Positions 1 through 13,500 of a stretch of DNA of 64,000 nucleotides are shown piece by piece. The notes beneath the pieces were generated by a model. It saw nothing but the letters and a program-made list of their open reading frames with translations. It was not told the DNA's origin and searched no databases. The stretch lies in the NCBI GenBank assembly GCA_023634235.1, contig JAMKCF010000011.1, forward strand, positions 323,501-387,500, given 5' to 3'. Source of the DNA: Pisaster brevispinus. Its lineage: Eukaryota; Echinodermata; Asteroidea; Forcipulatida; Asteriidae. Position numbers and translations under genes: made by a program. How positions within the stretch are numbered: position 1 is the first letter of the stretch; each line of letters begins with the position of its first letter.

Positions 1-710
1 AATTATAGAATGGTGTGTGATACCAATAAAACAAAGCACCATTTGGGTGTTTATATAGTTCCACTTTTCTACCCTTTTGAAGAATCATCACATTTTTGAA
101 AAGCGAATGGAACGATTCATGCAAGTCGATTAATTCAGTTTATGCCCGAGCTTGCCCCATTTCAGTGTGATGCAACATTTCATGTGATTGTGTGTTGATT
201 TAGTTGCTGCAAATCTTCACCAGTGCAAACACGAACGGGAATCAGCAATTTATATACAACCCGAGCCCACATAAATGATGTTCAGTTTAAGAATGGGCCA
301 GAACCAAATATTGAGTTTTAGAAGAAAAACAGCGAGGTTGCAAACATATACTTTTTTATTTTAAATAAACAGTTTTTGGAGTAAAATATATATAATCTTA
401 AACAAAGATAATTAAATCAATTTCGTCTGTTTCAGTTTTGCACAGCCTATAAAGCGGATTGATGAAAAGAATTGTGTCTTTAATTCCCCGCCCCGAATGC
501 TGATGTTTTGTTTGTTCTGGTTTTTGTTTTGTGTGAATGTTTTTGTTGTTGTTTTGTTGTTGCTTGTTTTTTGTTTTGTTTTTTTATGAAACACGTATGT
601 ACGTGTAAGGCTTTGTGAATAAGGTATGTAAAGGGGTTCCAAGGTCGAATTCAGTTTTATGGTACCCTCATTTTCCAATAGATAGATTGTTCATGAAAGT
701 GAGGACAAAT

Positions 711-870
711 AAGAAATCTCTAACATCATGTTCAAACGGTATAAGAAATCTCTAACATCATGTTCAAACGGTATAAGAAATCTCTAACATCATGTTCAAA
801 CGGTATAAGAAATCTCTAACATCATGTTCAAACGGTATAAGAAATCTCTAACATCATGTTCAAACGGTAT
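711..870. repeat. 32-bp tandem repeat, 5 copies
   Basis: Five head-to-tail copies of a 32-bp unit beginning AAGAAATCTCTAACATCATG start at 711, 743, 775, 807 and 839. They are essentially identical, which points to recent amplification. There is no variable spacer, so this is a minisatellite. Confidence 0.95.
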
Positions 871-2854
871 AAAATGCCATTTTGTTTGATAGTTTTTCAT
901 AGTGAAATTTGAAATGTCCGAAACAAATGGGTCTGTACATTCAAATGGGAATTTTTTTTTGTTCAGCCAGTTAAAAAAAGGGTCAAATTCAATGCCGTTT
1001 TGATCGAATATCATCAAAACTATTAATGAATTAAACATTTTCTTTACAAAATTATACGAACTATAATATGTTTGAGATGTGACGTCATCGAAAATTTTTG
1101 GAATTTAAGAAAAATGCATATTGAAGGGTATTAAACACAGTGGCAGTTTACACCATTTTAACTTGTTCATCATCAAAAGGACATTATCTATTGAGTGGAT
1201 CACAAAACTTAATTCTATACCTAGGAGCCCTTCCTTTAAGATTAATTATTGAAATCTTGAGAAAAAAAATTAACCTAGTACTTTCACAAATTATGTGAAA
1301 TACGGTTTTTGGAAAATGAAAAATAGCTTATAACCACCACTGTTTTACAATATAAATGAAGTACACTAACTCTAGCCTGGTATTATTTGTACAAAAGAGA
1401 GCCAGACTAGTAGAGACACATTCCTACCGCACACTGGTTACAATCTAGTTTCAGAGCCTTGCATGCAAGGGGGGGGGGACTTTGGTAGCACATGAGGTAT
1501 TTTCCCAAAGATGTATTATAACAATCCTTAAAAAAAAATATTTGAAAAGAGAGGTATGAACGCATTTTTCTCCTTGGAGATTGCCTGGAACCGGTTGCCT
1601 GTAAACTGCCTGATCATGGTCCTATAGGTTCTGGAGTATTGACAAACGTGTGCAGCAAATAATGTTAATGTTTCCTCAAATAGGTTTTGTCATCTAGGTT
1701 ATGTCCATTATTTAAAAAACAATTGAAGTAAAAACAGTCACTTAAACATGAGTGCAATGTTATAATATAATAAGTTATTGATGTCAGATATTGAAATAAA
1801 TATATAGACATGGGAAACGAATTATGGGATATCCGAACAGGTGTTTATTACTATTATCATCTTGATGATTTTCGCGTCGGACCCTAAGTGGGGCAGATAG
1901 GGGACATATTTGGGGGAAATGTGCCTTGGACATGTTTGATGATACAAGTATGGAATTAGGCACACAGTCAGAATATGCCATGAGAAAGATAATTGGCAAT
2001 GGCAAATTTGAACTTTGAAAATAAAACCTGGGTAGAACAACAAGCAATTTATACAATGTTCAAAATTGCTGCTCGGCCTATTGCTGAAATCTACGATAAC
2101 CCTATATAGCCAAGTATATAGCCAAATATCGAATGTGTGCTAAATTACATGCATGTATTACCAAAGGCAAATTTCCATCACTTATACCTGCTGCACTAAA
2201 AGCTCAAGGGTTCGAATCAATTAGGGATCACCGTGTTTGAGAGCGTTCAACGTTGTCCTCTAATGGGAGAGTTTAATCATTAAATAATGAAGAGTCCATG
2301 AGATTCCAAAAAGAAAAGCGAAGCCTAACGAAATCCTAATGTTTGTGTTTCATATACTGCAAGGGTATTTAGTTGATGAGGTTTATTAGGAAAAAAACTT
2401 TCTCAAAAACGTTTCAATTAGAAACAACCGTTTCAATTAGAAATGCCTTTGGCAGCTGAACGTTTCCTCCGCTGGCGACCCATTAAACAATCTACTTCAA
2501 TTTGAGGCAAAATAACCGCGTAAAAAGGGATTCTTCTTCAAAAAGCAAATGAGATAATTTCTAATTCTTAAAAACATTGTGTGGCGGTATGTATATCCAC
2601 ATAAAGTCTTAATCCTTTACATTGTGTGGACATCTTGAAATGTTTTGGGGTTTGTTTGTTTTTTCTTTTTTTTCCCCGTCTTTTCTTCGTCTTCTTTATG
2701 GCGTCAGAGGAGCCTTACACTCCGCGGTCGTTCTCCTTCTTCTTCTTCTTTTGGGGTTTAACATTCTTCTTGCTCATCACGCACAACCACGTTTAAATAT
2801 TCCGATAATATAGACGGAAAAAACTTCTCAGGCGGAAATCCCCTAAATGATGCA

Positions 2855-2912
2855 GTTGGTACCCAGCGTCACCTCGCTAAGCGTGAATGGCTTCAACTTT
2901 CTTGATGAAAAG
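2855..2912 (+). repeat. Dispersed repeat, member 1 (GGTACCCA...CACCTCGCTAA)
   Basis: This segment matches 14,630-14,690 at about 80% by eye. The shared words are GGTACCCA, GTCACCTCGCTAA, CGTG and ATGG. Both copies lie outside the recognised exons in the same orientation. It looks like a fragment of an interspersed repeat of unknown class. Confidence 0.55.
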
Positions 2913-3106
2913 ACAATGGCAGTTTTTCATGTTTTCTCAACACGTATAGATTAGGCCTACATTGAAACTTTCGCAGGTAAGTTGTATCTTTCTTGATCAT
3001 TTTGCCCACATAAACCAGCATCATCTACAAAAATAAATGAAACGATGACTGTACCTTTAACAAATTATTAACTTTTTTGTAAAAATAGAAATGAGTAAGC
3101 AATCAA

Positions 3107-3391
3107 TCATGAGTAAGATAAGTGATCCAGGTTGTCGAGGTGGCTCTGACATGAGCCCGCGCCCAAATTATCCCGATCATGTTGTTGGTTGGTTTTTCTC
3201 TTCTTCCTCTCCAACTCGATATTAACCAAAGAGGGCGCCGTTGCATTCTTAGCCTGACTGAGGGACATTACTTTCAGCAGGAGCAGTTTGACGATGTCGA
3301 ACACGAGCTCGACGACTTCAAACACTGTGCACATTGAGATACCTATCCAGAGGCCGACCTGGCCGCCAAGGTTACTGATTAGGTCAAACAA
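3107..3391 (-). CDS. ENaC terminal exon: TM2, GxS selectivity filter, C-terminal tail
   Basis: The acceptor is TTTGTAG. The exon begins LFDLISNLGGQVGLWIG. The G-I-S selectivity filter then sits at the start of TM2, which continues through VFEVVELVFDIVKLLLL. The cytoplasmic tail of about 50 residues is basic then polar and ends at TGA (3107-3109). I see no PPxY (Nedd4-binding) motif. Confidence 0.95.
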   Translation of the reverse strand: MFDLISNLGGQVGLWIGISMCTVFEVVELVFDIVKLLLLKVMSLSQAKNATAPSLVNIELERKKRKTNQQHDRDNLGAGSCQSHLDNLDHLSYS

Positions 3392-4244
3392 CTACAAAGA
3401 GAAATAGATGACAGGTATGAGTCGAGGGAGAAAGAACTGAGAAGTTCACTCACAAGAGAAGAAAATTTGAACTTATTCTGACTGCATTCTGCTCCACGCG
3501 TTTCACTTTTTTTCCCCCAATAATTGACTGCTTCTGTTAAATTTAGTTGTATTTGCATACTCTGAGTTGTGTTGTCATTTGGCCTTTGAGAAAGACTCTG
3601 CTGGGTTCGAAGAGTCAGGCCACCTGCGCCGCCAAGACAGTGTCGTCAGAAGACACTATTTTTTTCTTTCTTTTTTAATAAAACCCAAAATTGTTGGGCA
3701 AATACTGTGAAACTCCAGTTATGCGACACCAGCCTTGACAAAAGGCAGCCTTTTTAGTCATCGCCCCATTAGTTTACACTGTTAACCACATTCCTTTGTG
3801 CCTGAGCCACAAGCCACTTGGTCAAAACAATGAATACACTTGTCTTGGGTGGGGGGATCTCCGGTTGGGAGGAAGTCGAGATGACCCCCATTCATGCATT
3901 TAGACTCTTGAACAAAAGGATTGTATACAGAGTTGGAGTGTACACATTACATAAACCCACATGCTTCTCCTAGCGACACTGGTGTGACCACGGTTTAAGT
4001 TTGGGTCGTTTCAGAGGCGCAGGGTTAAAAAGTTTAGCTTTTTTCTTGTTTTCCCTTTTTTACAACAGGTGCTATAACAACAGCTAATTATTCAACTATT
4101 TTTGTATTAAATGTTATGTCAGCTGAGTGAAATCAAACCCAACGTCATAAATTTTAACAGATTTTTGAAAACACCTAGCCCATTTCCGTTTCTAGATTTT
4201 TGCAGTGTGATATATTTAATCATTATAAATATATTGTTGTTGTT

Positions 4245-4282
<38 letters not shown>

Positions 4283-4302
4283 TGTTTGTTGTTGTTGTTG
4301 TT

Positions 4303-4351
<49 letters not shown>

Positions 4352-4394
4352 TTTGTTGTCATCGTCGTCGTCGTCGTCGTTGTTTGTTGTTGTT

Positions 4395-4433
<39 letters not shown>

Positions 4434-4451
4434 TTTGTTTGTTGTTGTCGT

Positions 4452-4514
<63 letters not shown>

Positions 4515-7500
4515 TGTTGTTGTTGTTATTATTATTTATTTGATTTTTTCTTTTTCAAAAAATATTATTTGTCTGGTGAACAGATAATAAAAGAAGCAAC
4601 TCGTTGAAGAAACTCTAGTTTTGAAAGATTAAGTTTAAAATTCAGGCAGATCTCTGTTTTCCTGTATCAGTTATTGAGTTTGTGAATGGTGCATGTTTGT
4701 TCATGACAATTTGTTATCTCGCATGATAAATGTTCCTTTTTGATACTTACTTCATATTTTGGAGTTTGCGAAATCATTTCGTAGTTCAGTTGTTCATAAT
4801 ATACTTGCAACTTTAAAACGTTATTCCTGAAAGAATAATCAATGTAAAACTTGGAATAAGCTAACACATTGAAAGTGACACTCTGAAACACAGACTTGCA
4901 ATAGTAAACAACATGCAATTACTATAATAACTTGGAAAGCTAAACATCCTTACTCGCAGCTGAGAAGCTGAATTGCAAAGGACGCGGCAACAATGTGGTT
5001 GCGCCACAGCCACATTGAGCGATATTATGAGTACAGAAAGTAACCAAAGATCGAAAGTGTTTTTACTTTTACGGACGAGGAAAAAAGCAGAGGTTGCGGA
5101 GGAAAGCCCTCGTGGGATGGGAGAGAACCAACGCATACTTAGAACTCTACTCACAATAGGCTTTAGCAGGGAATCATACCAAGACCACAGTGGTGAGAGA
5201 CCCACGCCGACCATTAAAACCATCTGCTTTCAGCTGATATATCTCTGAGAACCTCGGATTCCAACGTACTTTTTTGGTATAAGTTGTGAAGAAAACAGAA
5301 TAGCGCAAGAGACTTGCACTGCCAACTGCGGCTGTTTTGTTTTTTAAACTAAAATGAATCACACTCGACATTTGGGAAGTTAAAATCTCATGTAAAAAGT
5401 ATGGTGCACATGTAAACGCAATTTTGCCTAAATTGCGCAGTAGCCTACACTGTATAGTAAGCCGAGACATTGACTTCCAGAAAGGCGCACCCAATATTAT
5501 TGTGACGATGCCGTCATGGTGAGTTGGTTCCAACGAACATTTCAACAAATAATGTTTTTGTTTTGCGGTTTCGTAGTTACATGTGTTTAACACTTTGCAA
5601 CGCAACTGTGATGCACCATTTCTAAGATTTCTTGACAAGTTATAGGCATTCTAGGTTGTGGATCAAAACAGCATTTCGCACCACGGGACCGAATCTGATG
5701 CAAAAAGCCTAAATAAAATAACTTGAGATGGGCAAAAATTTGCTCTAAAACTGGCTCTTTGAAAATAGCAGTAACGGTTTGAATACTTACTGAACGAAAG
5801 TTGGATCATTCGCCACTTTGGTATTGAAATCGTCTGAAATGTCCAGAAGGTCTTGTCTTACTTGGTTCTTATTGACAAACATGGGGAATAAAGAGGAAAT
5901 CAATCAAGTATGGAATTAAACAAAAAATCATCTTAGTTTAAATTAAAGTTTCCTATAAAATGTGCCGTTGTTTGATTTCCAAGCGCTGTACGGACCTCGT
6001 GCGATGACGTCATCACGTTGCCATCTTAAAGATTTAAAACGATTGTGAAACAATGGAAAAGACACGTTTATGTACGCTCAGTGCATAGGACAGAAAGCGT
6101 AGGGCTGTTTGCATAATTAATTTGCTACTAGAAGGGTGACGCGAGTCTGCTTAAGTCACCGACTTGGCATTTTATAGCCTCAGATGCTGGGATTTAAAAT
6201 AAATAAATAAGTAACAACAGTATTAAACAAATTACATTCAGCTTCAGTAAAAAAATTAAACAAAAATTACTTTTGTAAACCAGTTCTTATACTACTGACT
6301 TCTTCCCGGGATAACGTCCAGAGTGGGGAGATTTATCCGATACAGTGAAAATACTTTAATGGGCGGCATAAAGCCTCCGCGATTCAAGTCTACGAACGCA
6401 CTAATACCACATATTATATTAAATAGAGAGCGTGATTCAAATTTTCACGCGGCTTTGCAATGTTTTCTTATTCATTATCAGCTATGAAGGTAGTAATAGA
6501 TCAAAGGTATTAGATACTGAAAATGTGATATTATCCGACCACCAATAACCCTCTCCTTCCCACCAAACTTGATCATAAACGTGTGAGTCCAAAGCGAGAC
6601 TGACAGGGAAGTGGACGGGTTTCTTTCATCAGCCAAACGGACTGCATGTAACTGGTGTTCGGGGAACCTCACAAAATGGTCACAGAACTTACGGCATATA
6701 GAGTGTTTGGCCAGGCAGCTGAAGACACTGTCATCTCAAATGACGATTCCCTGCAGTTAAAATAAATTAAACGTTTATACAATTATTATTGCCTTGCATT
6801 GTTGTGTAATACTTTTTGATAATAACAATAAGATTACCACTCTGATAAATTTCTATAAAGAATCAATCTACTTGTGTTTCCTGAAGATGGGATTAAGGCG
6901 GAGCACCACAATAACAAGGATGGGATGTAATGAGGCCCAAAACTGACTGTTTTACGAATAGTTTTTATATTCCGTCGGCCTTGGAGTTTTTTGTAACAAT
7001 GAGATTTTACTTAAGGATGATTTGTCATTTCAGGGGGGTGTTTTAGGTGTTTTTTTTGTATGAGAATATTATTGTTTGAACTTTATTGTATGTTCACATA
7101 GCTATAGCTTTTTTACGATGAGCTCAACACTACATATTCCTGTGATTGATTTAATCATTGGGCAAACCAATTTATTCTAAAGGTGTAGGGCATAAAATAT
7201 TCACAAAGCCAAATAAAGTATTTTCTGAAGCTATACATATAGTTATTTCTGCATTGCATTTTTCACCCTTGTTTCAACGTCAAGAAACAACCAGTTGTTG
7301 GTTCATCTTTACATTAATTTTTAACTCGAATAAATCATCATTTCCTGGTTTATCGTGATATTAACATGGTGGAGTCAGAAACTGGTTACTTATTAGGGGC
7401 TTGAATGGGGAACTGTCAGTATTTTAGACTTGCGCAACGTTTAATCCTCAAGACTAGAGAGTGTGCAGTCTGCTTATTTCGGCACTGGGAGAAAATGGAA

Positions 7501-10500
7501 AGTACATTACATGGCAGCAAACGTATTAGCTTAATCACCAGGAGTCAGCTACCACATAGCGTCTTAATTTAACAAGTCGCCCATTGCATACAATGGTACA
7601 TCTAGCAAGTGCTTACAAAACGTACATCCACAAACAAATACAACTCGCTCTGCGACAAATAATTGCGACAAGCCAGCGGCCCTATTTTAATAAAACGATA
7701 TAGGCCTACGTTTTTGCGAGATAAAGCCATTTCCCCATTTATCGATTTAGTGAAACACTTAACATCAGGCAATAATAAACTATGTAGGCCTGTCAGCCTA
7801 AACATTACAAAATAATTGTTTTGACTTGAGTTCACAAAAACGGTGTATGTCACACTTACATTTACTTTGAAAGCTGGAAATAAGGTAAATAGGCATATCT
7901 CGCTAACATAATATACCACTTTACATTAACCAACACCCAAAAGGTTTTTAGTACACTATTATGCATCAGTTTGGCGTGTTTAAATTAATAGCAGTGTGGG
8001 GAGCCGGTCTTCAATGTATAGTAATGACCGGGTTGGTTACTGGCCGTTCGGCTTGGTCCATTAACAGCGGATAGCCACCAACAACGTGACCAGTTTTTGA
8101 CCAATCAGAGTGCGTAAACTCTCCGAGGTGTTTATTAATACATTTTAACAGCTTAAAATGCGTAGGCTGACCATAGCTACATACTAAGCACCTTGTATGC
8201 TTGTAGATTTATATAGTGATTTTTATATGGCAATGTGACCCGGAGTAATTATTCATATGAACACAATTAGATCGACTTACTGACATGGAGATGTGCATGA
8301 ACATTCGAATTCCTCATTTGCATACTGTAGCTCGACAGTCTCTCTACATAATACTGTAAAGAAATTTAAACAAAAATATTTTTAAATATTTTGTAAAAGT
8401 AATTTTCATAACTTTATGGTAGATCGATACTATTATATCCGTTTCATTCCTGGATGAAGATGAGTCCATTCCATTTCATTTCCGTATGAAAAGAAGCACT
8501 TATGTTTAAAACCCTCCGTGACACTATCGCTCACTTAACTAAAAAGTAGGTACTCCGCCATTTTTTTTTCTCAAAAAATCTTTAAAATTCCAAGTTCTAC
8601 AACTGCACCTAGCCAAATAGCATGCCAAATGTCTTATCACTATCCGGTGTTTGTTTTTTCACTATCACAATCCAACAATGACCTGCTCTCCAGGAATTCC
8701 CATAGGAATTGTACAGCAATTACTCAGCCTTGCTAAGTTGTGTAAACAAAGGGTGTTATTCAAAGAAATGGCTGATTGAGCAGAAAGAGACATGTGGGCT
8801 CATCTCAAAATACAATTTTGCTTTAATCGATTTTATTTAGTCAAAAGGGTCTATATATAATGCTTTGGGTGATTTAAAATTGATTGGGTGATTTAAAAGT
8901 GATTTGGTTCTTCACAGAAATGTATTACACGCTAAAATCAAACTGTTACTCAAAAAGTAAGGCAGGGTGAAATGGTGTGATTTTATTTTTTTTATGGTGT
9001 CACGCAGACAGATAATATTGACCAGATATTCGAGCCAAATATTCCGGAAACGCAGTAGCCCCTGTGCAACTATTGTATTGTTAAGATAATCAACACACTG
9101 ACGAATTAAAAACAGCCTTCGACAACTTTTACTCCTGTGTACAGAGAAGCAATAGGGTTTGTGTTTTGCTCAAAAAGTGTGTATCTCATAGGAAAGATTC
9201 AGACATGTGTTGCTGTTGCGTTCAACTGGAAACCAGACACATCATCGAACTCCAACGCAAACTTATATTCATAGGTGTAGAGAAGCAATTCATCTCACTC
9301 GCTCCATGTACATTATATACGCATTGTCTCATCCAGTAAACAATACATTAGCAATAGACCCCTTGCTTTGGCCACCATTGCTGTAGTCAAACAATAGAAA
9401 CGTGCGTGTGTACGCGCCGCGCACAACTCTCAGCTAAAAATATCTTCATTGACCTCAGTGAGGGCGCTGTTTGGGTCCTGTGGAAACAGTTACCTTGAGA
9501 GGCGTTTGTAGACAAGCAAGGGTCCAGATCTGGGAGGAATCTAAAACGTGTGTCGTCACAGTCGCAACGGTCCTGGATCATGCGGTACAGACAGTGCTTC
9601 TGACAGGCCTGCCGGGATAACATAACAATCGTAATGGTCTAATCATGTGAAATACAATTTTGAGATGGGGGAACGGCGTTGTTTATTGGTATGAGTACAG
9701 ATCCAAGCCTTTTGACAGTTGAATGGCCTGATTTTTTAGTCTTAGCAATGGGTAACGACATTGCCTTGCATGGCCCGTTGATATTTTGCAGAGAGGTGCG
9801 CGATGAGGATATGGGTTTTATGAGTCACAGCTGCGTATCAGAACCGGTTGTAAAGTTGGGAATATTTTTTACAGATATTACGTTAGGTGTTGATTTGGGG
9901 TCTAATGTCAAGGGAAAATTGTCAGGCTTTGTCACTGCTCTATGTTCCTATAATTCTTCATGATCTATAAATAGGGCTAAGATTAGGGTTAGGGTTATAG
10001 TTAGGAAAATACATTAAGGGTGTCGGAAAATAGGGGCATTGGAACAGGGGTGCCGGTCTCATCGGGAAATCTGTCCCCCGGAGATTCTGTCCCCTATATA
10101 AGAAATTAACATGGGCTGGAGGAGGTTGATTCAAAAGAGGGCGCTATCAGAAGAAGTTGTACACAGTTCGCCGTATATGGCCGGACAGAATCTCCTGGGA
10201 GACACAATCTCCTGCCACACTGGAACATAGGCGTGTATACCGTCAGGTCCAGGTCAAGTTGCTCTATTTGAAAACGCAGGACGGTGTTGATTGGACCCTA
10301 ATGGCGCAGCAAAGAGGAAAGAGTGAAAAAACATCTAACATTGTATCGCTCTAGATGGTGTTAGTGTCTCACCTCGAGGCTGTAGCTGACATTGAAGAAG
10401 GAAGAGAAGATTGTATCATTAGCAATTGACGATTGCTGACACGTGCTGTAAGGATCCTCCTTACGCACTATTTCCACCTGCAACATAAATCACATCATCG

Positions 10501-13500
10501 TTATAACCTTTCCGGTCTCTACTTGAGAACTTTTATTAATTTTGTAGTAAAGCTTTTGCGAAAATATGACCCCCTTATTGTCCACCATGCTTTTTTCTTC
10601 TTTTTTTGTCACTGCTGAAATCAAACATCGAAATAACACAATCGAACACATCAAGCAAAACTATTCTGGATGAGCCTGCCTGACATTTAATTATTTCAAG
10701 TAGGGTATTTGTGTGAACCCATAATGTAGCCCGAGACCTAAATGGTGCCGGTATTGCAGGAGATTATGTTTCCCATAGGTGGCAAAATGTGTAAAAATTT
10801 TGTCTGAAAGCGCCCTCTTTTGAACCAGCTTCCTTCAGAGCATGTTTAAATATTGAGGACACACACCGGGGGGCAAACCCCCCCCCCTTGGACACCGGGG
10901 CCTTAATGTAGGCCCAATCCTGTTCCTCAATGTAGCCCTTAACATTTACCAGGCTACTTAATCCCGACTTGAACCAAAATATAGTCTGGAGCTAAAATAT
11001 ATAGCCATCCGCTTCTAAATGTAGCTCGATATAGGTCCGGACTACATTTAGGTGCCGATTACATTTAGGTCTCAGGCTGTAAGGGCCACCTTAAAGGCTC
11101 CTAATTCCGAGTTGGTTTTATAACATTCACATTTCTTCCATGAGCTGGAGAACATTTTGCCATCGTATTCTGATCTTGTGATTATGTTTTATATAACGTC
11201 GTGTTTAACGTCATCGTACCTTCCTGAGGCCTACAGAGGTCAGCAGTCCAGGGGCCACATTGATCCCAGCATCCTCAGGGAACGGCATCTTGTATTGTTC
11301 ACTGATTAATACTCGCACTCCGGATGCTTCCTGTACGGATGGTAGGTACTCGGTTTCTTCAATGTTTAGCTCTAACGTTAAACCTGAGGATTAACAAGAA
11401 ATAGTGACATTTCAAGAAAATGCATTGCAATAACAAGAAATATCCCACAACTGGGTAAATTGACTAGATAAATTATAGATATTTGTTTAGGTGAACAAAG
11501 AAAAATTGACTAGATTGAGATGTGTACCTGTGACCTCTATACAACGTGCCATTGCGCTCCACCAACTGATCTAAAAGCCCTTACCTTACCATGAGGTGCA
11601 ACTTTCATAAGATGTCTTTAGTGAAAGTTTGAACCAAAATAATACAATAAGCAACTCATGTAAAAAAAACTCCTCTCGTGGACCTGCTGTTTTTGTTAGT
11701 TACAAGATAAATCGTTGCAAACAATTGTGCCGTCAATGCTTTTAAGATACTGACCGTATAGCGGACCGGACTTGCTCGTTTCGGAAATGTCACTGCCGAT
11801 TCCCGAGTTGAAGGTGTAGCAATTACCGTACAGATAGTTGTGGAAATACGTGAAGTTCCTTGAAAATAATATATTCAATAATTACTGAGAAATAAAATAT
11901 TTAAGTGACGGTGTACCAGTATGACTATGAGCTTCTGCACCCGGCATAAACTGCAAACACGGGGGTGTTAAAATTGACACCATTGGTGTTGTCATTATAT
12001 AGATACCCCCAAAATATCAAAATTAACACCACAATTACATTGGTGTTATTTTAACCCCCTTGTGGTGTTAATTTGTATTCTCTCTTCGGTATCTATACAT
12101 GTGACAACACCCATGGTGTCAATTTTAACACCCTAGTTTTTGCAGTGTAGGCTTTAAGGTGTTCGTTGTTTGCTAATGTTGAAGAGTAACCTGAAATGGG
12201 TGGCAAAATAGCACGCGTGACATTTGGCCCTCAGAAAATTGTATGGTCTTTCTATAGACTCTCTAGGCTATGACAACTTTGCAGAATTTTCTGAGAGCAC
12301 AAAAAAAATGGAAATCAGATTTAACTAAGAAGCACATCATGTCTGAATAACAAGCTGTTCACGAGACGGGCAAATCTTGTTGTTGTATGAGTTCAACGAG
12401 AGTATTTCACTAAAAGGATGAAATTACACACAAATTACTTTGGACACTGGTTATATTTTACTGCAAGTGTCTTGCATACTACATTCGAGTAGTTATAACT
12501 TTCTACATTCTCTGGAGGAATTTTATCTCTAGTCAAATTTGATGGCTTTTTGATTGAATATGAAAATTCAGGAATTAACTAAACATTTCCTGTCCAAAAA
12601 TAAACAGACCTATGTTGGAAACGAGTCGTCATTGGATTTTTGTGTTAACAAAGTTCGCGAAAGAAGGGTTTTAAATACAATGGTATTTGCAGCACTTTAA
12701 CGTGAGTTAGACATTTTAATTTGTGCTTCCACTTTCATAAGGACTCTATCTTCTGGAAAATGAGTGCATCCCGAAGCTGAACTTAACCTTGAGAATCATG
12801 GCAGCAGCTTCAAAAACCACCGTGTAGGGCTGTAGGTCTTGGATAAGAAACGAAAAACAACTTACGATGGACTACACGGATAACCTTTAAATGTACAGGC
12901 CAGTATCATATCCTCAATCTGATGTCCAAAGTTGACCCTTTCATCGTAGGCAGCCTGGGACACGGCATCAGTGAACCGATCGAATAGATCAAGTCCTTCG
13001 TTCTTCGCCGTGAAGTCAACATTTGACCAGTCCTGGTACCGTGAAGTCTGCGGATACAACGGCAAACGGACTCGATAGAATTTGGTAAGAACTCAAGATG
13101 AGGTGTGTCGCACATGGGGGCTATTGAATATTGATAACCGATATCTGAGATAATGTTTCACTTTTCGGTGAAATTAAAATATAAATTGTTAACATCGGGC
13201 GTATATAGATTCCACTGGGCTCTTTTCCATGTAGTGGCGTTGTGGCGTTGTGGCGTGTCGTGGCCGAGCAATTTAGCTCACAGGACCCAAGCTCTGATGT
13301 TGTCAGCAGCAGAGTGTGGGCTCGATACCAGGTCGTGACACTTGTACCCTTGAGCAAGGCATTAACCACAAATGCTTAGTACACAGTTGGGACGGAGTCA
13401 AATCGTTCTACATCAACAATGCAATGTAAACAAACAAAATGTCTCCACAAATGGATGAACAAAGTACTGTAAATTTTCCCCTTGAAGACAATCAGAGTAT

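Larger units (their letters stand above)
1..3106. other. Flank downstream (3') of the sodium channel gene
   Basis: No coding region could be supported here. The stretch holds a five-copy 32-bp tandem repeat (711-870), a poly-G run near 1470, a TGACGTCA octamer at 1080-1087 and one member of a dispersed repeat near 2858. It should contain the 3' UTR of the minus-strand channel gene. A minus-strand AATAAA lies at about 2382-2387, roughly 720 bp past the stop, but I cannot tell whether it is used. Confidence 0.6.

Noticed and set aside
711..870. CRISPR-like look of regular 32-bp repeats
   Set aside because: The repeats are head to tail without spacers, in animal DNA.
4111..4607. Overlapping plus-strand open frames of up to 158 aa
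   Set aside because: They translate the (GTC)n/(GTT)n block into Val/Ser/Cys/Arg runs in all three frames. They lie in a channel intron and have no domain.
5174..5638. 154-aa minus-strand open frame
   Set aside because: It lies entirely in the channel intron between exons 5791-5867 and 4751-4826, with no recognisable domain.
7602..7919. Candidate channel exon near 7,664-7,708 (GPLACRNYLSQSE)
   Set aside because: Its phase can be made to fit, but it lacks the expected C-x-C-x-x-P-C motif. The exon at 8281-8353 has that motif and correct phases.
9679..9963. 94-aa plus-strand open frame antisense to the channel gene
   Set aside because: No family resemblance, and it lies in an intron. There is no support beyond its length.
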